This document shows, one piece after another, positions 33,922-43,406 of a DNA stretch of 58,411 nt (the first letter of the stretch is position 1; each line of letters opens with the position of its first letter). The notes beneath the pieces were generated by a model that saw nothing but the letters and a program-made list of their open reading frames with translations, was not told the DNA's origin and ran no database searches. The position numbers were made by a program, and so were the translations under genes. Where the stretch lies: NCBI GenBank assembly GCA_029262055.1, contig JAJDAD010000022.1, forward strand, positions 1-58,411. Direction: 5' to 3'. The DNA is from Candidatus Zhuqueibacterota bacterium. GTDB lineage: Bacteria; Zhuqueibacterota; Zhuqueibacteria; Oceanimicrobiales; Oceanimicrobiaceae.

Positions 33922-35292
33922 ATGGGTACTATTCTATTAGTCGATGACGTCAAAACAGTAAGAGAACAGTTTGCCTATGACCTTAAGCGCAAAACGAATT
34001 CTGAACTCTTAACCGCCGAAAACGGCCGTGAGGCTCTGCAGAAACTGCAGGAACATGACGTCGATGTTATAGTCCTGGATCTCGAAATGCCGATGATGGA
34101 CGGCCTGGAAATGTTGGAGCAACTCCACAAGCAGGGGCCTGGTGAAATTCCGGTAATTGTGTACACCGCGGCGGGCAACTTTCAAAGATGCGTGCGGGCC
34201 GTGCAACTGGGCGCATACAATTTTTTCGACAAGAATGAAGTCAGCCTGGAGCAACTGGCACAGGCGGTCGAGAACGCGCTCGCGCACCGGCTGCTGTTTC
34301 TCGAAAACCTGGCTCTCCGGCGTGCGGCGCGGCAGGATTCGCCCATCATCGGGGCCAGTAGCGCTACTGTGAAGCTGCAGGAGCAAATCCGGCAGGTCGC
34401 GGAAGTGCCGAGCAACGTGCTCATATTCGGTGAAAGCGGAACCGGCAAGGAGCTCGTGGCCAGAGAAATCCATCGCAACAGCCCGCGCAGCCGGAATCCT
34501 TTTGTAGCGCTCAACTGTGCGGCCATTCCCGAAAACCTGGTGGAGAGCGAATTGTTCGGCTTCGAAAAAGGCGCGTTTTCCGGAGCAGGACGTACCACCA
34601 AAGGCAAGTTCGAGTCTGCTAACGGCGGCACGCTTTTCCTGGATGAAATCGGGGATATGCCAATTTCGGTCCAGGCGAAGCTGCTCAGAGTTCTGCAGGA
34701 GGGAGAAGTCACTCGCCTCGGAGGCGAAAGCCGGATCCACAAAGTCGACGTACGTGTAGTCGCGGCCACGCATCGCGACCTCGAGTCCGCAGTCGAAACC
34801 GGAGCCTTCCGCAGCGACCTCTTCTTCCGGATCTGCACGCATTTGATCGATGTTCCGCCGCTGCGCGACCGGCTGCAAGACATCGACTCGCTCACAGTCC
34901 ACTTCGTGGAACGCACCTGCGAACGCTTTGGGAGAGGCGTTAAGAAAGTGAACCGGGAGACCTTGCAGCTACTCCGGACCTACGACTGGCATCGCAACAA
35001 TATTCGAGAATTAGAGAACATTGTGGAGCGCATGATCATTCAGTGTCCGGGTGAGGAGCTATTGCCCGAACATGTTCCGGCGGACATTCTCGGCCCAAAC
35101 TCACAGCCGGACCTGAACTCGGGCAAGACCCTGCAGCAACTGAAGGAAGACGCAGAACGCAATATCCTGGAGCAGGCGCTGGCAGCAAACGACTGGCACA
35201 TCTCGAATACCGCCAAAGCGCTCGGCGTTGCCAACCACTCAAACCTGCTAAAGATGATGCGGCGGTTGCAGATTAAGCGGCCAGAGAAGTAG
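33922..35292 (+). CDS. Sigma-54-dependent NtrC-family response regulator with altered motifs
   Basis: A 456-residue protein with receiver (LLVDDVKT, phospho-acceptor in IVLDLEMPMMDG), AAA+ domain (Walker A GESGTGKE, LFLDEI) and Fis-type HTH. Deviations from family consensus: the sigma-54 contact loop reads GAFSGA, the receiver Lys is followed by Asn (FDKNEV) not Pro, and the usual PGNVRELEN reads HRNNIRELEN. Thr-to-Ser in the loop may keep function, but the combination suggests specialised activity. It is 95 bases from the NtrY-like kinase, with AGGA before the start. Confidence 0.9.
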   Translation: MGTILLVDDVKTVREQFAYDLKRKTNSELLTAENGREALQKLQEHDVDVIVLDLEMPMMDGLEMLEQLHKQGPGEIPVIVYTAAGNFQRCVRAVQLGAYNFFDKNEVSLEQLAQAVENALAHRLLFLENLALRRAARQDSPIIGASSATVKLQEQIRQVAEVPSNVLIFGESGTGKELVAREIHRNSPRSRNPFVALNCAAIPENLVESELFGFEKGAFSGAGRTTKGKFESANGGTLFLDEIGDMPISVQAKLLRVLQEGEVTRLGGESRIHKVDVRVVAATHRDLESAVETGAFRSDLFFRICTHLIDVPPLRDRLQDIDSLTVHFVERTCERFGRGVKKVNRETLQLLRTYDWHRNNIRELENIVERMIIQCPGEELLPEHVPADILGPNSQPDLNSGKTLQQLKEDAERNILEQALAANDWHISNTAKALGVANHSNLLKMMRRLQIKRPEK

Positions 35293-35352
35293 AAATCCGC
35301 CAATCCTCGTCGTGACGCGCGAAGGGTTTCCGGTGACCTCCCAGTCCACGAC

Positions 35353-36057
35353 TTACTGGGGATTCGTCGCAAACACCGTCAACTCCGTAATAAACCCCCG
35401 ATCCTCCATCTCCAGGACGGCACAAATGGCATGCGCGATATCTGTGCCCTGCAACTTGGTGGGATTAAATGGTCGAGCCTCACGACCGGAATTAGCAGCA
35501 AAGTTGGTTTGTACTTCGCTGGGATTAATAAGCGTCACGCGTACATTGTATTTTCTCAGTTCTGCCTGCCAGCACTGCGTCATCGCTTTCAAAGCAAATT
35601 TGGTCCCGCAATAAGCAGTTCCGCCGGCAAATCCTTTGGTGCCCGCCGTCGAACTGATGTTGATGATGTTCCCAGAATTCTGTTTCTTGAAAATCGGTAC
35701 GGCCTCATGCGCCATCATCATGGCGCCCGTCACATTCGTTGCAAACACATCCCGGAACTCCGTGACATCAATGTCTTCCAGAAGATCGAAACAGCCGAAG
35801 CCGGCGTTGTTAACCAGCGCGTCCAGTTTGCCATATCGCTCCAGGATGAACGAATAGATTTGCTTCACATCCGATTCGCTGGCGACGTCGCCGGCGATGG
35901 GTACCAGGCCGTGCTCCTCGCCCGCGGAGTTTAGGCGCTCCTTGTTGCGAGCACTGATGATCACCTCGGCGCCCCTTGACTTGAGCAGAGTTGCCGTGTC
36001 CAGGCCGATGCCCTGGCTGCCGCCGGTGATGAGGATGATTTTGCTACTTAGTTTCAT
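35353..36057 (-). CDS. Short-chain dehydrogenase/reductase
   Basis: A 234-residue classical SDR: cofactor-binding ITGGSQGIGLDTA, the NNAG motif (LVNNAGFG), catalytic Ser in INISSTAG and the YxxxK pair in YCGTK. It oxidises or reduces a carbonyl/alcohol using NAD(P)(H); residues SARNKER after strand 2 hint at NADPH. The substrate is unknown. The AGGAG site is clear. It is convergent with the regulator at 33922 and immediately downstream of the KaiC-like gene, but differs from it in base composition. Confidence 0.9.
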   Translation of the reverse strand: MKLSSKIILITGGSQGIGLDTATLLKSRGAEVIISARNKERLNSAGEEHGLVPIAGDVASESDVKQIYSFILERYGKLDALVNNAGFGCFDLLEDIDVTEFRDVFATNVTGAMMMAHEAVPIFKKQNSGNIINISSTAGTKGFAGGTAYCGTKFALKAMTQCWQAELRKYNVRVTLINPSEVQTNFAANSGREARPFNPTKLQGTDIAHAICAVLEMEDRGFITELTVFATNPQ

Positions 36058-36096
36058 TTGACTCTCCTAAGCTCCCAATTCATGCATTCTAAAGGC

Positions 36097-38403
36097 TTAT
36101 GCGTCTACTATGTGTTTTTCCTGCTCCGTAGAAATGAATTGCACTTTCTTGCAATATTTGCTTTCGATTTCAGCGTTCAAAATCAGCAACTCATTCTCTC
36201 CGCTATCATTCTTGTCGACTGCGATGGCGTGAGGCAATCGAGAATATTTCTTACCCCTAACATTGACTGCGTCGAGCTGGCTCCAAACCATGCCGGACCT
36301 GTTTTCTTCAATCCTAGTGCGCCATTCCTCGTCAAATTCAGCGGATGACGGATTTCTCAACTTTATCCTGTCACTCAAGGCCAGCTCAAACGGGCTAATT
36401 GTTAACAGGTAATCCGCTAGTGAGGCCAAACCGAAAGACCGTTCCTTACTGGAACCCTCATCTTCTACATCAACAAAAATTGACATGATGTTCCTGGACT
36501 TAAAAATGTCAATCAAAAGCCTGAAGAGCAACTTCTCTCTAGAAAGCAGCGGGAATCCAGTCTGCATATGTGCGGTGGAGGCAAATAAAACACGGGAAGG
36601 CTTTGTCTCTTCAAGTAGTCTAACAACATAAGCAATGAATTCTTCTGGAGGCAAGAAACCAGGTCTAAAGGCAGCAACCACAACCCGCATGCAGTGATCA
36701 GATCCCTTTATGCTGCAGCACCACTTGTTCATTAGCAACTTTTTTCCTGCCGCACTGTGCTTCATCAGATCATCGTATCCAGAACAGTGCTCATCGTCAA
36801 TCCATTCTAGCCAAGTTCCATTGTCTAAAGAACTCGGATTACACTGCATCCTGGTCATGAGGTGAGTTCTTCTCGCGATAGCGACTCGATTCATAAATAT
36901 ATTGGGTTCTTCATCCAACTGCAAGATGAGTACATCACCATTGCCGACAACAGCAGCTTCCTTTCCTCTCTCTGCACCGCTGCTCTCAATTCTCCAAAGT
37001 CCACCCATTAGGACATTTAATCCCAAAGCCAATTTGTGTCCTCCCTTTTTCCCTCGAATTACGATACCTGCATCCCTGGGCATTGTCTTCCCATCGAGTA
37101 TGCGGAATTTGTTTTCTGGTGCCAATATAGAGTCAAGATGCGTTATGCCAGTGTGGGCAACTTCTTCTCCTCTTTCCCTGGATAGCTCCGTCTCCTCGAT
37201 CGCTTTTGAGAAATACCAGTGAATCGAAGGGAAAATAACGAAGCCCGTTTTGTCGATTATATTCGAAAAGGAATGATTTGGTGGACAAATCTTATACAGA
37301 TGCTTTCCAAGAACTTGAATCCCATAGTGTTTCTTCTTAATCTCAATATGTCGCGTCTGGTACTCGGGTTCACTCCCCTCGGATAGTTCGATGACAACAT
37401 CAGACAAAAACTCACAATCAGCGATTAATTCCCGAGATTTTTCGCTGCCCTCTTTGCCATAGTCCTCTAACAAGAAAAATGTTAGAAGATTCTGTTCCTT
37501 GTATCTTTTGAAAAGCTCCCACAGGATTTTCCGGTTGGCACCTTCAATTTGAGAGACATTTAGGGAGTCCACAAATAACACATCTCTATCCTCAAGGTCC
37601 TTATTACCTTTCTTTTGGCGAAGATAATCGAGGTACTTCAGTCCAACGTCAGCAACTGCGATTCGGTTCTTCTCCATGCTAAGCGTATTGAAGCCTTCAA
37701 TATCGATAAACTCAAATGAAACTGCCATTTTGCGAACAGAGTTGTAGGTTTCGCTGATGCACCAGTATGAGCAGTTGATTTTCTTCTTAGCCATCCCCAC
37801 CATCAATTGAATTGCCAGGGTTGTCTTACCAGAACCTGGAGTGCCCTTGATTAAGATTATCCTCGGCACGACCGCACTGTGGCCCGGTTTCCTAAACCCG
37901 ACATCATTCTTTTGCGGAAAGAGCAAGTGATTCAGGCCTTCGTTGCAAACTGGTATTAAGTCTGTTGCGTTGGTTTCACGCGGTGTGATCTTTCTGCAAA
38001 TGAAGACCGGTGTAATGTACACTCTGCTGTCCTTTTCTGACCTATGCTCCTGCCCATATAGGTAAGTGCTCGCGAGGATTGCTTCACTCTTACCAATTTT
38101 TGAGAGCAAATGTGTCTTTGCCTCCCCTTCAATTACGAGTTCACTATGATCCATATCAATAAACGTCACTTCGTCTGACTCTCCATCAGAATGGAATCTC
38201 AAAGTACCATAGTATTCGCCTGAGCGCTTTTTAAGTGCATCAAGAATATCGCTGATGGGTGCGCGTCGATCTTGTTTGTTGCCCTTTTTTATCTTAAGTG
38301 GTCCTCCGCCCACTGTAGTTTCTGTTGATACTGTGTTCTTTTCGACGATTCCATTTTGCACGAGAAAATCTACATTTTGATAGTACACATAGAAATCAGC
38401 CAT
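36097..38403 (-). CDS. Double KaiC-like ATPase with unknown N-terminal domain
   Basis: A 768-residue protein. Residues 1 to about 170 are not recognised. Next is a KaiC/RecA-like ATPase with Walker A GTPGSGKT (187-194), ISETYNSV where KaiC has catalytic FEETP, and Walker B DVLFVDS (274-280). A second KaiC-like unit starts near TGITHLDSIL (about 428), but its P-loop is degenerate (GKKGGHKL, 451-458), while LQLDEEPN keeps the EE pair. This resembles the CI/CII layout of KaiC with an inactive second half. No KaiA/KaiB, phage or nuclease gene is adjacent. The gene is visibly more AT-rich than its neighbours, suggesting acquisition. It has a good GAGGGGTGAT site. The role is unknown; signalling, clock-like or conflict functions are possible. 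Confidence 0.75.
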   Translation of the reverse strand: MADFYVYYQNVDFLVQNGIVEKNTVSTETTVGGGPLKIKKGNKQDRRAPISDILDALKKRSGEYYGTLRFHSDGESDEVTFIDMDHSELVIEGEAKTHLLSKIGKSEAILASTYLYGQEHRSEKDSRVYITPVFICRKITPRETNATDLIPVCNEGLNHLLFPQKNDVGFRKPGHSAVVPRIILIKGTPGSGKTTLAIQLMVGMAKKKINCSYWCISETYNSVRKMAVSFEFIDIEGFNTLSMEKNRIAVADVGLKYLDYLRQKKGNKDLEDRDVLFVDSLNVSQIEGANRKILWELFKRYKEQNLLTFFLLEDYGKEGSEKSRELIADCEFLSDVVIELSEGSEPEYQTRHIEIKKKHYGIQVLGKHLYKICPPNHSFSNIIDKTGFVIFPSIHWYFSKAIEETELSRERGEEVAHTGITHLDSILAPENKFRILDGKTMPRDAGIVIRGKKGGHKLALGLNVLMGGLWRIESSGAERGKEAAVVGNGDVLILQLDEEPNIFMNRVAIARRTHLMTRMQCNPSSLDNGTWLEWIDDEHCSGYDDLMKHSAAGKKLLMNKWCCSIKGSDHCMRVVVAAFRPGFLPPEEFIAYVVRLLEETKPSRVLFASTAHMQTGFPLLSREKLLFRLLIDIFKSRNIMSIFVDVEDEGSSKERSFGLASLADYLLTISPFELALSDRIKLRNPSSAEFDEEWRTRIEENRSGMVWSQLDAVNVRGKKYSRLPHAIAVDKNDSGENELLILNAEIESKYCKKVQFISTEQEKHIVDA

Positions 38404-38497
38404 ATCACCCCTCGCTTGTTAACGTGGCAATCTCGAATTCCGTCCAAGATAAGATCCGCTCACCAGGTCACAATCCGGTGCCTTTCGAGCAGGTCTA

Positions 38498-39622
38498 TTA
38501 AGTCTCCCCACTCCCAGAACCCAACTCCGCCTTCTGCGCGATATCCAAAGTCGATTTAAACTCGATGCTGTAAATATCCAAAATGGTGAGAAAGAAGACC
38601 GCAATGACCGGCCCGATGATGAATCCCATGATACCGAACACACTGATCCCGCCCAGTGTAGAAAAGAATATCATCAAATCGTGCATGCCCGCATCGCGGC
38701 CAACGAATCGTGGCCTGAGAAAATTGTCGATATTTCCGATCACTACGATGGTTACGACCAGGATGGCAATTCCCTGCCAATAATGCCCGAGCAGGATTTG
38801 AATGAGGGCGGCAGGATACAGCACCAGCCACACACCCACCAGAGGGATGACTGAAAGCACCACCATGACAACACCCCACAGAATCGGTGAATCAACGTCA
38901 CAAATCCACAAGGTTAACGCACCCAACGAACCCTGCACAATTCCAATCAGAACGGTGCCTTTGATGGTCGCCCGTGAAACCGAGACAAAGCGATGGATTA
39001 GGCCTTCCTCGTAAATGTCATCCAGGGGGCTGAGATACTTGACCCTGTCGATCAGCTTATCCCCGTCCCGGAAGAAGTAGAACATGGTGAAAAGGGTGAT
39101 AAACAGGTCGGTAATAACCTGAAACGTGCCGCGAGATGTTTTATTTACAACATTTGTGACGACAGCGCCGACGTTTTTGGCGATGTCTTTGATGGATGCA
39201 TTCCAATCGAAGGTATCAAGCCCAAGCATTTGCACGATAGCATTATTCTGAATATCACCCAATACGCCATCATCTCCCTGCTCGATTATTTCCTGAATTT
39301 TAGGGCCGGCAGTACGGAACAAGTCGATGCCTTCCAGCGCCACCATGTGGCCAACCGAGTAGACCGGCGCCAGAAGAAGCAGCAAAAGTAGGAGACAACA
39401 ACAGATCGCACTAAGCGATTTCCTGCCACCGAAACGTTTCAACAGAAAATCGTAAGTGGGATAGAAAAGAGCGGTGAACACGGTGGCCAGAAGTACCGGA
39501 ATAAGAAAAATTTGGACGATATTAAAAAACAAGATTGCCGTAAGTAAAAGCAAAAGCAACAGATAGTTGCGGCTGAACTTGCGGGCGAAATTTTTGGGTG
39601 TTTCTTGAGTCGGTGTGTTCAT
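38498..39622 (-). CDS. AI-2E/PerM family membrane permease
   Basis: A 374-residue protein with about eight hydrophobic segments, including LLLLLLLTAILFFNIVQIFLIPV, and the family's conserved C-terminal region (FLRPRFVGRDAGMHDLMIFFSTLGGISVFGIMGFIIGPVIAVFF). Members of this family export autoinducer-2 or exchange ions; substrates are usually unproven. No linked lux genes. The ribosome site is weak. Two strong hairpins lie upstream in the gap toward the aldolase gene. Confidence 0.9.
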   Translation of the reverse strand: MNTPTQETPKNFARKFSRNYLLLLLLLTAILFFNIVQIFLIPVLLATVFTALFYPTYDFLLKRFGGRKSLSAICCCLLLLLLLLAPVYSVGHMVALEGIDLFRTAGPKIQEIIEQGDDGVLGDIQNNAIVQMLGLDTFDWNASIKDIAKNVGAVVTNVVNKTSRGTFQVITDLFITLFTMFYFFRDGDKLIDRVKYLSPLDDIYEEGLIHRFVSVSRATIKGTVLIGIVQGSLGALTLWICDVDSPILWGVVMVVLSVIPLVGVWLVLYPAALIQILLGHYWQGIAILVVTIVVIGNIDNFLRPRFVGRDAGMHDLMIFFSTLGGISVFGIMGFIIGPVIAVFFLTILDIYSIEFKSTLDIAQKAELGSGSGET

Positions 39623-39670
39623 GTTGTTTTCGCTTTAGAACACGAATGACACGGATTATCTCTTTGGAGT

Positions 39671-39715
39671 GAATTAACTGTGTTAATTCACGTGCAGCAA
39701 AACATTTGCTGCACG
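39671..39715. repeat. Tandem palindromes, REP-like
   Basis: Two adjacent near-perfect hairpins: GAATTAAC/GTTAATTC with a 3-base loop (39671-39689) and an 11-base-pair stem CGTGCAGCAAA/TTTGCTGCACG with loop ACA (39691-39715). There is no T-run on either side and no gene. They resemble dispersed REP elements and differ in sequence from the palindrome near the RAYT gene. Confidence 0.6.
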
Positions 39716-39800
39716 CCAAGATTGCCGCCGGCCGCTATACGATGTTTGTCTGTGTCATCCGCGAAATCCACGCTCCCCTTTTTCGTATAGAAACATGACA

Positions 39801-39835
39801 AAAAGAAAAAGCCTCATTCGTCAGAATGAAGCTTT
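39801..39835 (-). terminator. Rho-independent terminator of the aldolase gene
   Basis: Twelve-position stem with one mismatch (AAAGCCTCATTC with GAATGAAGCTTT, loop GTCA) followed on the minus strand by TTTTTCTTTTT, 26 bases past the stop codon. Confidence 0.9.
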
Positions 39836-39860
39836 CTCAAATGATAATGACTATTCGCCC

Positions 39861-40916
39861 CTAAGCAATGGTCACATCCTTGCTCAGGAAAACATCCTGA
39901 ATCGCATTCAGTAAAGCGACACCGTCGGCCATAGGCTTTTGGAATGCCTTGCGACCGGAGATAATTCCGACGCCGCCCGCGCGCTTGTTAATGACGGCGG
40001 TTTGCACTGCTTGTTGCAAGTCATCTTCCCCGGAAGCGCCGCCGGAGTTGAGCAAACCGATACGGCCCATATAGCAATTGGCCACCTGGTAGCGCGTCAA
40101 GTCGATGGGATTGTCCGATGAAAGTTTTTCATAAACCAGCGGATGCGTCTTACCGAAATTGATCGCGGTATAACCGCCATTCTTGGTGGGCTGTTTCTGC
40201 TTAATTATGTCAGCCTGAATTGTTACGCCCATGTGGTTGGCCTGCCCGGTGAGGTCCGCGGCGTCATGATAATCCGTCCCATCTTTCTTGAAACCAGAAT
40301 TTCTGAGATAAGTCCAAAGAACCGTGTACATTCCGAGTTGGTGCGCGCGCTCAAACGCTTCTGAAATCTCAAGTATTTGCCGCCGCGACTCATGTGAGCC
40401 ATAGTAAATGGTGGCGCCTACCGCAGCAGCTCCCATGTCATAAGCCTGATCAACGCTGGCATAGAGCGTTTGATCATAAGCAGCGGGATAGGTCAAAAGG
40501 TCGTTGTGATTGATTTTGACCATGAATGGAATTTTGTGAGCATATTTTCTCGAAACCATCCCAAGAACGCCCAAAGTTGAGGCGACTGCATTGCATCCGC
40601 CTTCGATCGCAAGCTTGACGATATTCTCAGGATCAAAGTAAATGGGATTTGGCGCGAAAGAGGCGCCACCGGAGTGCTCGATCCCCTGGTCCACCGGAAG
40701 GATGGAAACGTAGCCGGTACCACCGAGGCGTCCGTGGTTAAATGTGTCCTGCAGATTGCGCAAAACCCGGTTGGAGCGATCCGAGTGCGCATAGACGCGG
40801 TCGACAAAGTCCGGACCGGGGATATGGAGTTGTTCTTTGGGTATGGTCGTGCTTTTGTGCTCTAATAGAGCCCGGGCGTCGGCTCCGAGCAGGTCAGCAA
40901 TACTTGTTCCAGGCAT
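39861..40916 (-). CDS. fbaB: Class I fructose-bisphosphate aldolase, FbaB type
   Basis: The 351-residue protein aligns along its whole length with E. coli FbaB as I recall it ([29 protein letters not shown]-like [52 protein letters not shown]). It cleaves fructose-1,6-bisphosphate to triose phosphates via a Schiff-base lysine, probably in DIIKQK. It acts in glycolysis/gluconeogenesis next to the glycogen synthase gene. It has its own near-consensus sigma-70 promoter, a good AAGGGAG ribosome site and a strong terminator, so it is a monocistronic gene. Confidence 0.96.
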   Translation of the reverse strand: MPGTSIADLLGADARALLEHKSTTIPKEQLHIPGPDFVDRVYAHSDRSNRVLRNLQDTFNHGRLGGTGYVSILPVDQGIEHSGGASFAPNPIYFDPENIVKLAIEGGCNAVASTLGVLGMVSRKYAHKIPFMVKINHNDLLTYPAAYDQTLYASVDQAYDMGAAAVGATIYYGSHESRRQILEISEAFERAHQLGMYTVLWTYLRNSGFKKDGTDYHDAADLTGQANHMGVTIQADIIKQKQPTKNGGYTAINFGKTHPLVYEKLSSDNPIDLTRYQVANCYMGRIGLLNSGGASGEDDLQQAVQTAVINKRAGGVGIISGRKAFQKPMADGVALLNAIQDVFLSKDVTIA

Positions 40917-41020
40917 GTGGGTTTCTCCCTTTTGAAGGTTACAGAAAATATCGTTGCGGCCGCTTCATCCGTGACACGGGTGCCTATTTTCGGAAGTCAG
41001 ACTGAAGTCGCGTAGTCCCG

Positions 41021-41049
41021 ATTATAACAATTTCCACTTATCGAGTCAA
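41021..41049 (-). promoter_or_regulatory. Near-consensus sigma-70 promoter of fbaB
   Basis: On the minus strand TTGACT (-35), a 17-base spacer and TATAAT (-10). It lies about 105 bases upstream of the fbaB start and just past the glycogen synthase stop codon. Confidence 0.8.
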
Positions 41050-41090
41050 GAGAATAGAACGCAGGTTACGGATAAACCGTCAAAGATTCG

Positions 41091-42551
41091 TCACAATTCA
41101 GCATGCCGGTTTTTTGCCGTTTTGTAGAGTTCGAGATAGTGCCGAGCCGAACTTTCCCACGAAAAATCCGTGGTCATACCGCGCTTCATGATTCCCTTCC
41201 ACGCCTTCTTGTCGTTATACATATCAAGTGCGCGCAGGATAGTAAGGTGAAGTGCATACGGGGAATAGTCGTTAAAGGAAAAACCGTTGCCCTGCTCGTA
41301 GTATTCGTGGTAGTCTTTGACAGTGTCAGCGAGTCCCCCGGTCTTACGGACAATGGGCACTGTGCCGTAGCTCAGGCTGTACATCTGGTTCAGGCCGCAC
41401 GGTTCGTAGCGGGACGGCATCAAAAAGATGTCTGCGCCGGCAGTGATCTGATGGGCTAGTTCATTGTCATACCCGACATGCGCTGAAAAGCTGTCTTTGT
41501 AAGTGCTCGCTGCCCAACGCAGGAAGCCTTCAAGTCCGTGGTCACCGCTGCCCAACGCTACGATTTGCAGCGGCAATTGCATGACCTCATTTATGATGGG
41601 CTGTAGTAACTCTATTCCTTTTTGGCTGGTCAGCCGGGAGACGATTCCCAAAACCGGGACATCTTCGTCAAAAGGCAACCGGGCGGTTTTGAGCAGCGCT
41701 TTCTTGTTTTTCTTCTTGTTGGCGAGCGCACGGGCAGAGTAGCGGTATGGGATGAACGCATCCTTCTGCGGATTCCAATCCTCGGAATCAATGCCATTCA
41801 CGATGCCATACAGATCCGTGCTGCGCGCAGCCAGCTCACCTTCCAGGCCGTTGCCGTAGGTGGCAGTCTGGATCTCATGTGCGTAAGTCTCACTGACCGT
41901 GGAAATGATTTCTGAGTAAGCGATTCCTGCCTTCATAAAAGAAAAAGAATCGTCAAACTCCAACGGACCTCCCGGGTAGTACAGATCGAACGAGAATCCC
42001 GCCTTTTGCACGGTGGGTCGCCCGAAGCGTCCCTGGAAAGCGATATTGTGGATCGAAAAAAGGCTGGCGGTGTCATCAAACAGATGGTCCCAGTTGTAGG
42101 TCAGTTTGAGCATAGCCGGCATCAGGCCGGCTTGCCAGTCATTACAGTGCAACACGTCGGGCGCCCAGTTGTAACGCTGCATGATCATGATGGCGGCGTG
42201 CTGCAGCAGGATGAACCGTTCGTCCTCATCCCAGTCATTCGTGTAAATTGTCGGACGGTGGTAATAAGTCGGACAATCGACCAGATAGACCTCGGCCTCG
42301 GAGTCCGGCAATTTGCCGTACCAGACATCAAACAAAATATCTTTGTCTCCAATCCGGACGAGAATGCTCTTCAGTTCCGCAGCCGCAATCAGGCCGTGCT
42401 GCGCCACATCGATCGACGAATAAAGGGGCAGGAAGACTTTGACTTCGCAGTCAAGCCTGGCTAGCGCTTTCGGCAGGGCTCCGGCAACGTCGGCCAGCCC
42501 GCCAGTCTTAACATACGGGAAACACTCGCTGGAGACAAAAGCTATTCGCAT
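41091..42551 (-). CDS. glgA: Glycogen (starch) synthase
   Basis: A 486-residue GT5 glycosyltransferase of standard length. The ADP-glucose-binding motif KTGGLADV is near the N-terminus. The C-terminal donor domain has GIVSRLTSQKG, the SRYEPCGLNQ motif and GTVPIVRKTGGLADTV. It extends alpha-1,4-glucan chains. The esterase gene upstream is 17 bases away and probably in the same transcript. Confidence 0.96.
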   Translation of the reverse strand: MRIAFVSSECFPYVKTGGLADVAGALPKALARLDCEVKVFLPLYSSIDVAQHGLIAAAELKSILVRIGDKDILFDVWYGKLPDSEAEVYLVDCPTYYHRPTIYTNDWDEDERFILLQHAAIMIMQRYNWAPDVLHCNDWQAGLMPAMLKLTYNWDHLFDDTASLFSIHNIAFQGRFGRPTVQKAGFSFDLYYPGGPLEFDDSFSFMKAGIAYSEIISTVSETYAHEIQTATYGNGLEGELAARSTDLYGIVNGIDSEDWNPQKDAFIPYRYSARALANKKKNKKALLKTARLPFDEDVPVLGIVSRLTSQKGIELLQPIINEVMQLPLQIVALGSGDHGLEGFLRWAASTYKDSFSAHVGYDNELAHQITAGADIFLMPSRYEPCGLNQMYSLSYGTVPIVRKTGGLADTVKDYHEYYEQGNGFSFNDYSPYALHLTILRALDMYNDKKAWKGIMKRGMTTDFSWESSARHYLELYKTAKNRHAEL

Positions 42552-42568
42552 TATTTCTCAGGTTTGAA

Positions 42569-43300
42569 TCAGAATCGACTCTCAAGAAAGTGGGGCAACA
42601 TCCGCCGCCAGGTCGGCCAGTCGTGGTCCATATCGGAGCCCCACAAGTCCAACTCGTGTGGGATACCTTTGGCATGCAGAATCTCAGAAATCTGACGCGA
42701 TGCACCCGGAGACTCGTACGCTCCCTGACCGGTAACAATGTACACGTGTCTTTTGCTCCTGAGTGTGTTCAGAATCTCCTCATCGTGCCAGTTGGGCAGG
42801 TAGTCGACCGGAGAATTGAAATAGCAGTTCTCATCGTAGTAGCCTTTGGTGTAGTCTTTCAAGTCGTAGCAGCCACTCATGGCGATGACCCCGTCAAAAA
42901 GATCGGGCCTGCGGAAAAAATTGTTAGCTGCGTGCAGTGCCCCTAGCGAAGCGCCGGCAGAAATGATCGGCACCGGGCCCTGGCACGCGCCATAGATGAA
43001 CGGCACCACTTCATCCGCGACATAGTGGTTGAACTGCTGGTGACGCAGCGCTTTGTCCTGCGGAGACATCCAGTGGTTTAGCCAGCTTTCATTGTTGATG
43101 CTATTGATTGAAAACACCCGGCATTTCCCGCTTTCGATGTGCGGCTTGATAGAATCGATGAGCAGGAACCGTTCATATTCCAGAAAGTCAGCGGCTGCTG
43201 TGGGAAAGAGAAGCAGAGCAAATCCCCAGTCACCATAGGCGGCGACTTCCATGTCTTTGCCGAGGTTAGAGCTCCAGCTCTTGAAAATCTCGCGCCGCAT
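42569..43300 (-). CDS. Esterase-family alpha/beta hydrolase
   Basis: A 243-residue protein of the putative esterase (D-like) family: nucleophile elbow SAGASLGALHA, a probable acid residue in VIAMSGCYDLKDY/VTGQGAYE, and the final His in SDMDHDWPTWRRMLPHFL. Members hydrolyse diverse esters, and some act on siderophores or S-formylglutathione. The substrate is unknown here. It sits 17 bases upstream of glgA, with a clear AAGGAGA site. Confidence 0.85.
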   Translation of the reverse strand: MRREIFKSWSSNLGKDMEVAAYGDWGFALLLFPTAAADFLEYERFLLIDSIKPHIESGKCRVFSINSINNESWLNHWMSPQDKALRHQQFNHYVADEVVPFIYGACQGPVPIISAGASLGALHAANNFFRRPDLFDGVIAMSGCYDLKDYTKGYYDENCYFNSPVDYLPNWHDEEILNTLRSKRHVYIVTGQGAYESPGASRQISEILHAKGIPHELDLWGSDMDHDWPTWRRMLPHFLESRF

Positions 43301-43406
43301 TGAGTATCTCCTTAAGATTCGCTACCATGGTTTTGAGCCACAGGCGCTAATCTACTGAAGCCGTCGCCGGGACGCAAAGGAATTTTTGGCCGTACGTCGA
43401 CTCGGT

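Noticed and set aside
34009-34902. 297-codon minus-strand frame opposite the NtrC-type regulator
   Set aside because: The opposite strand encodes an intact receiver and AAA+ domain; the antisense product shows no domain.
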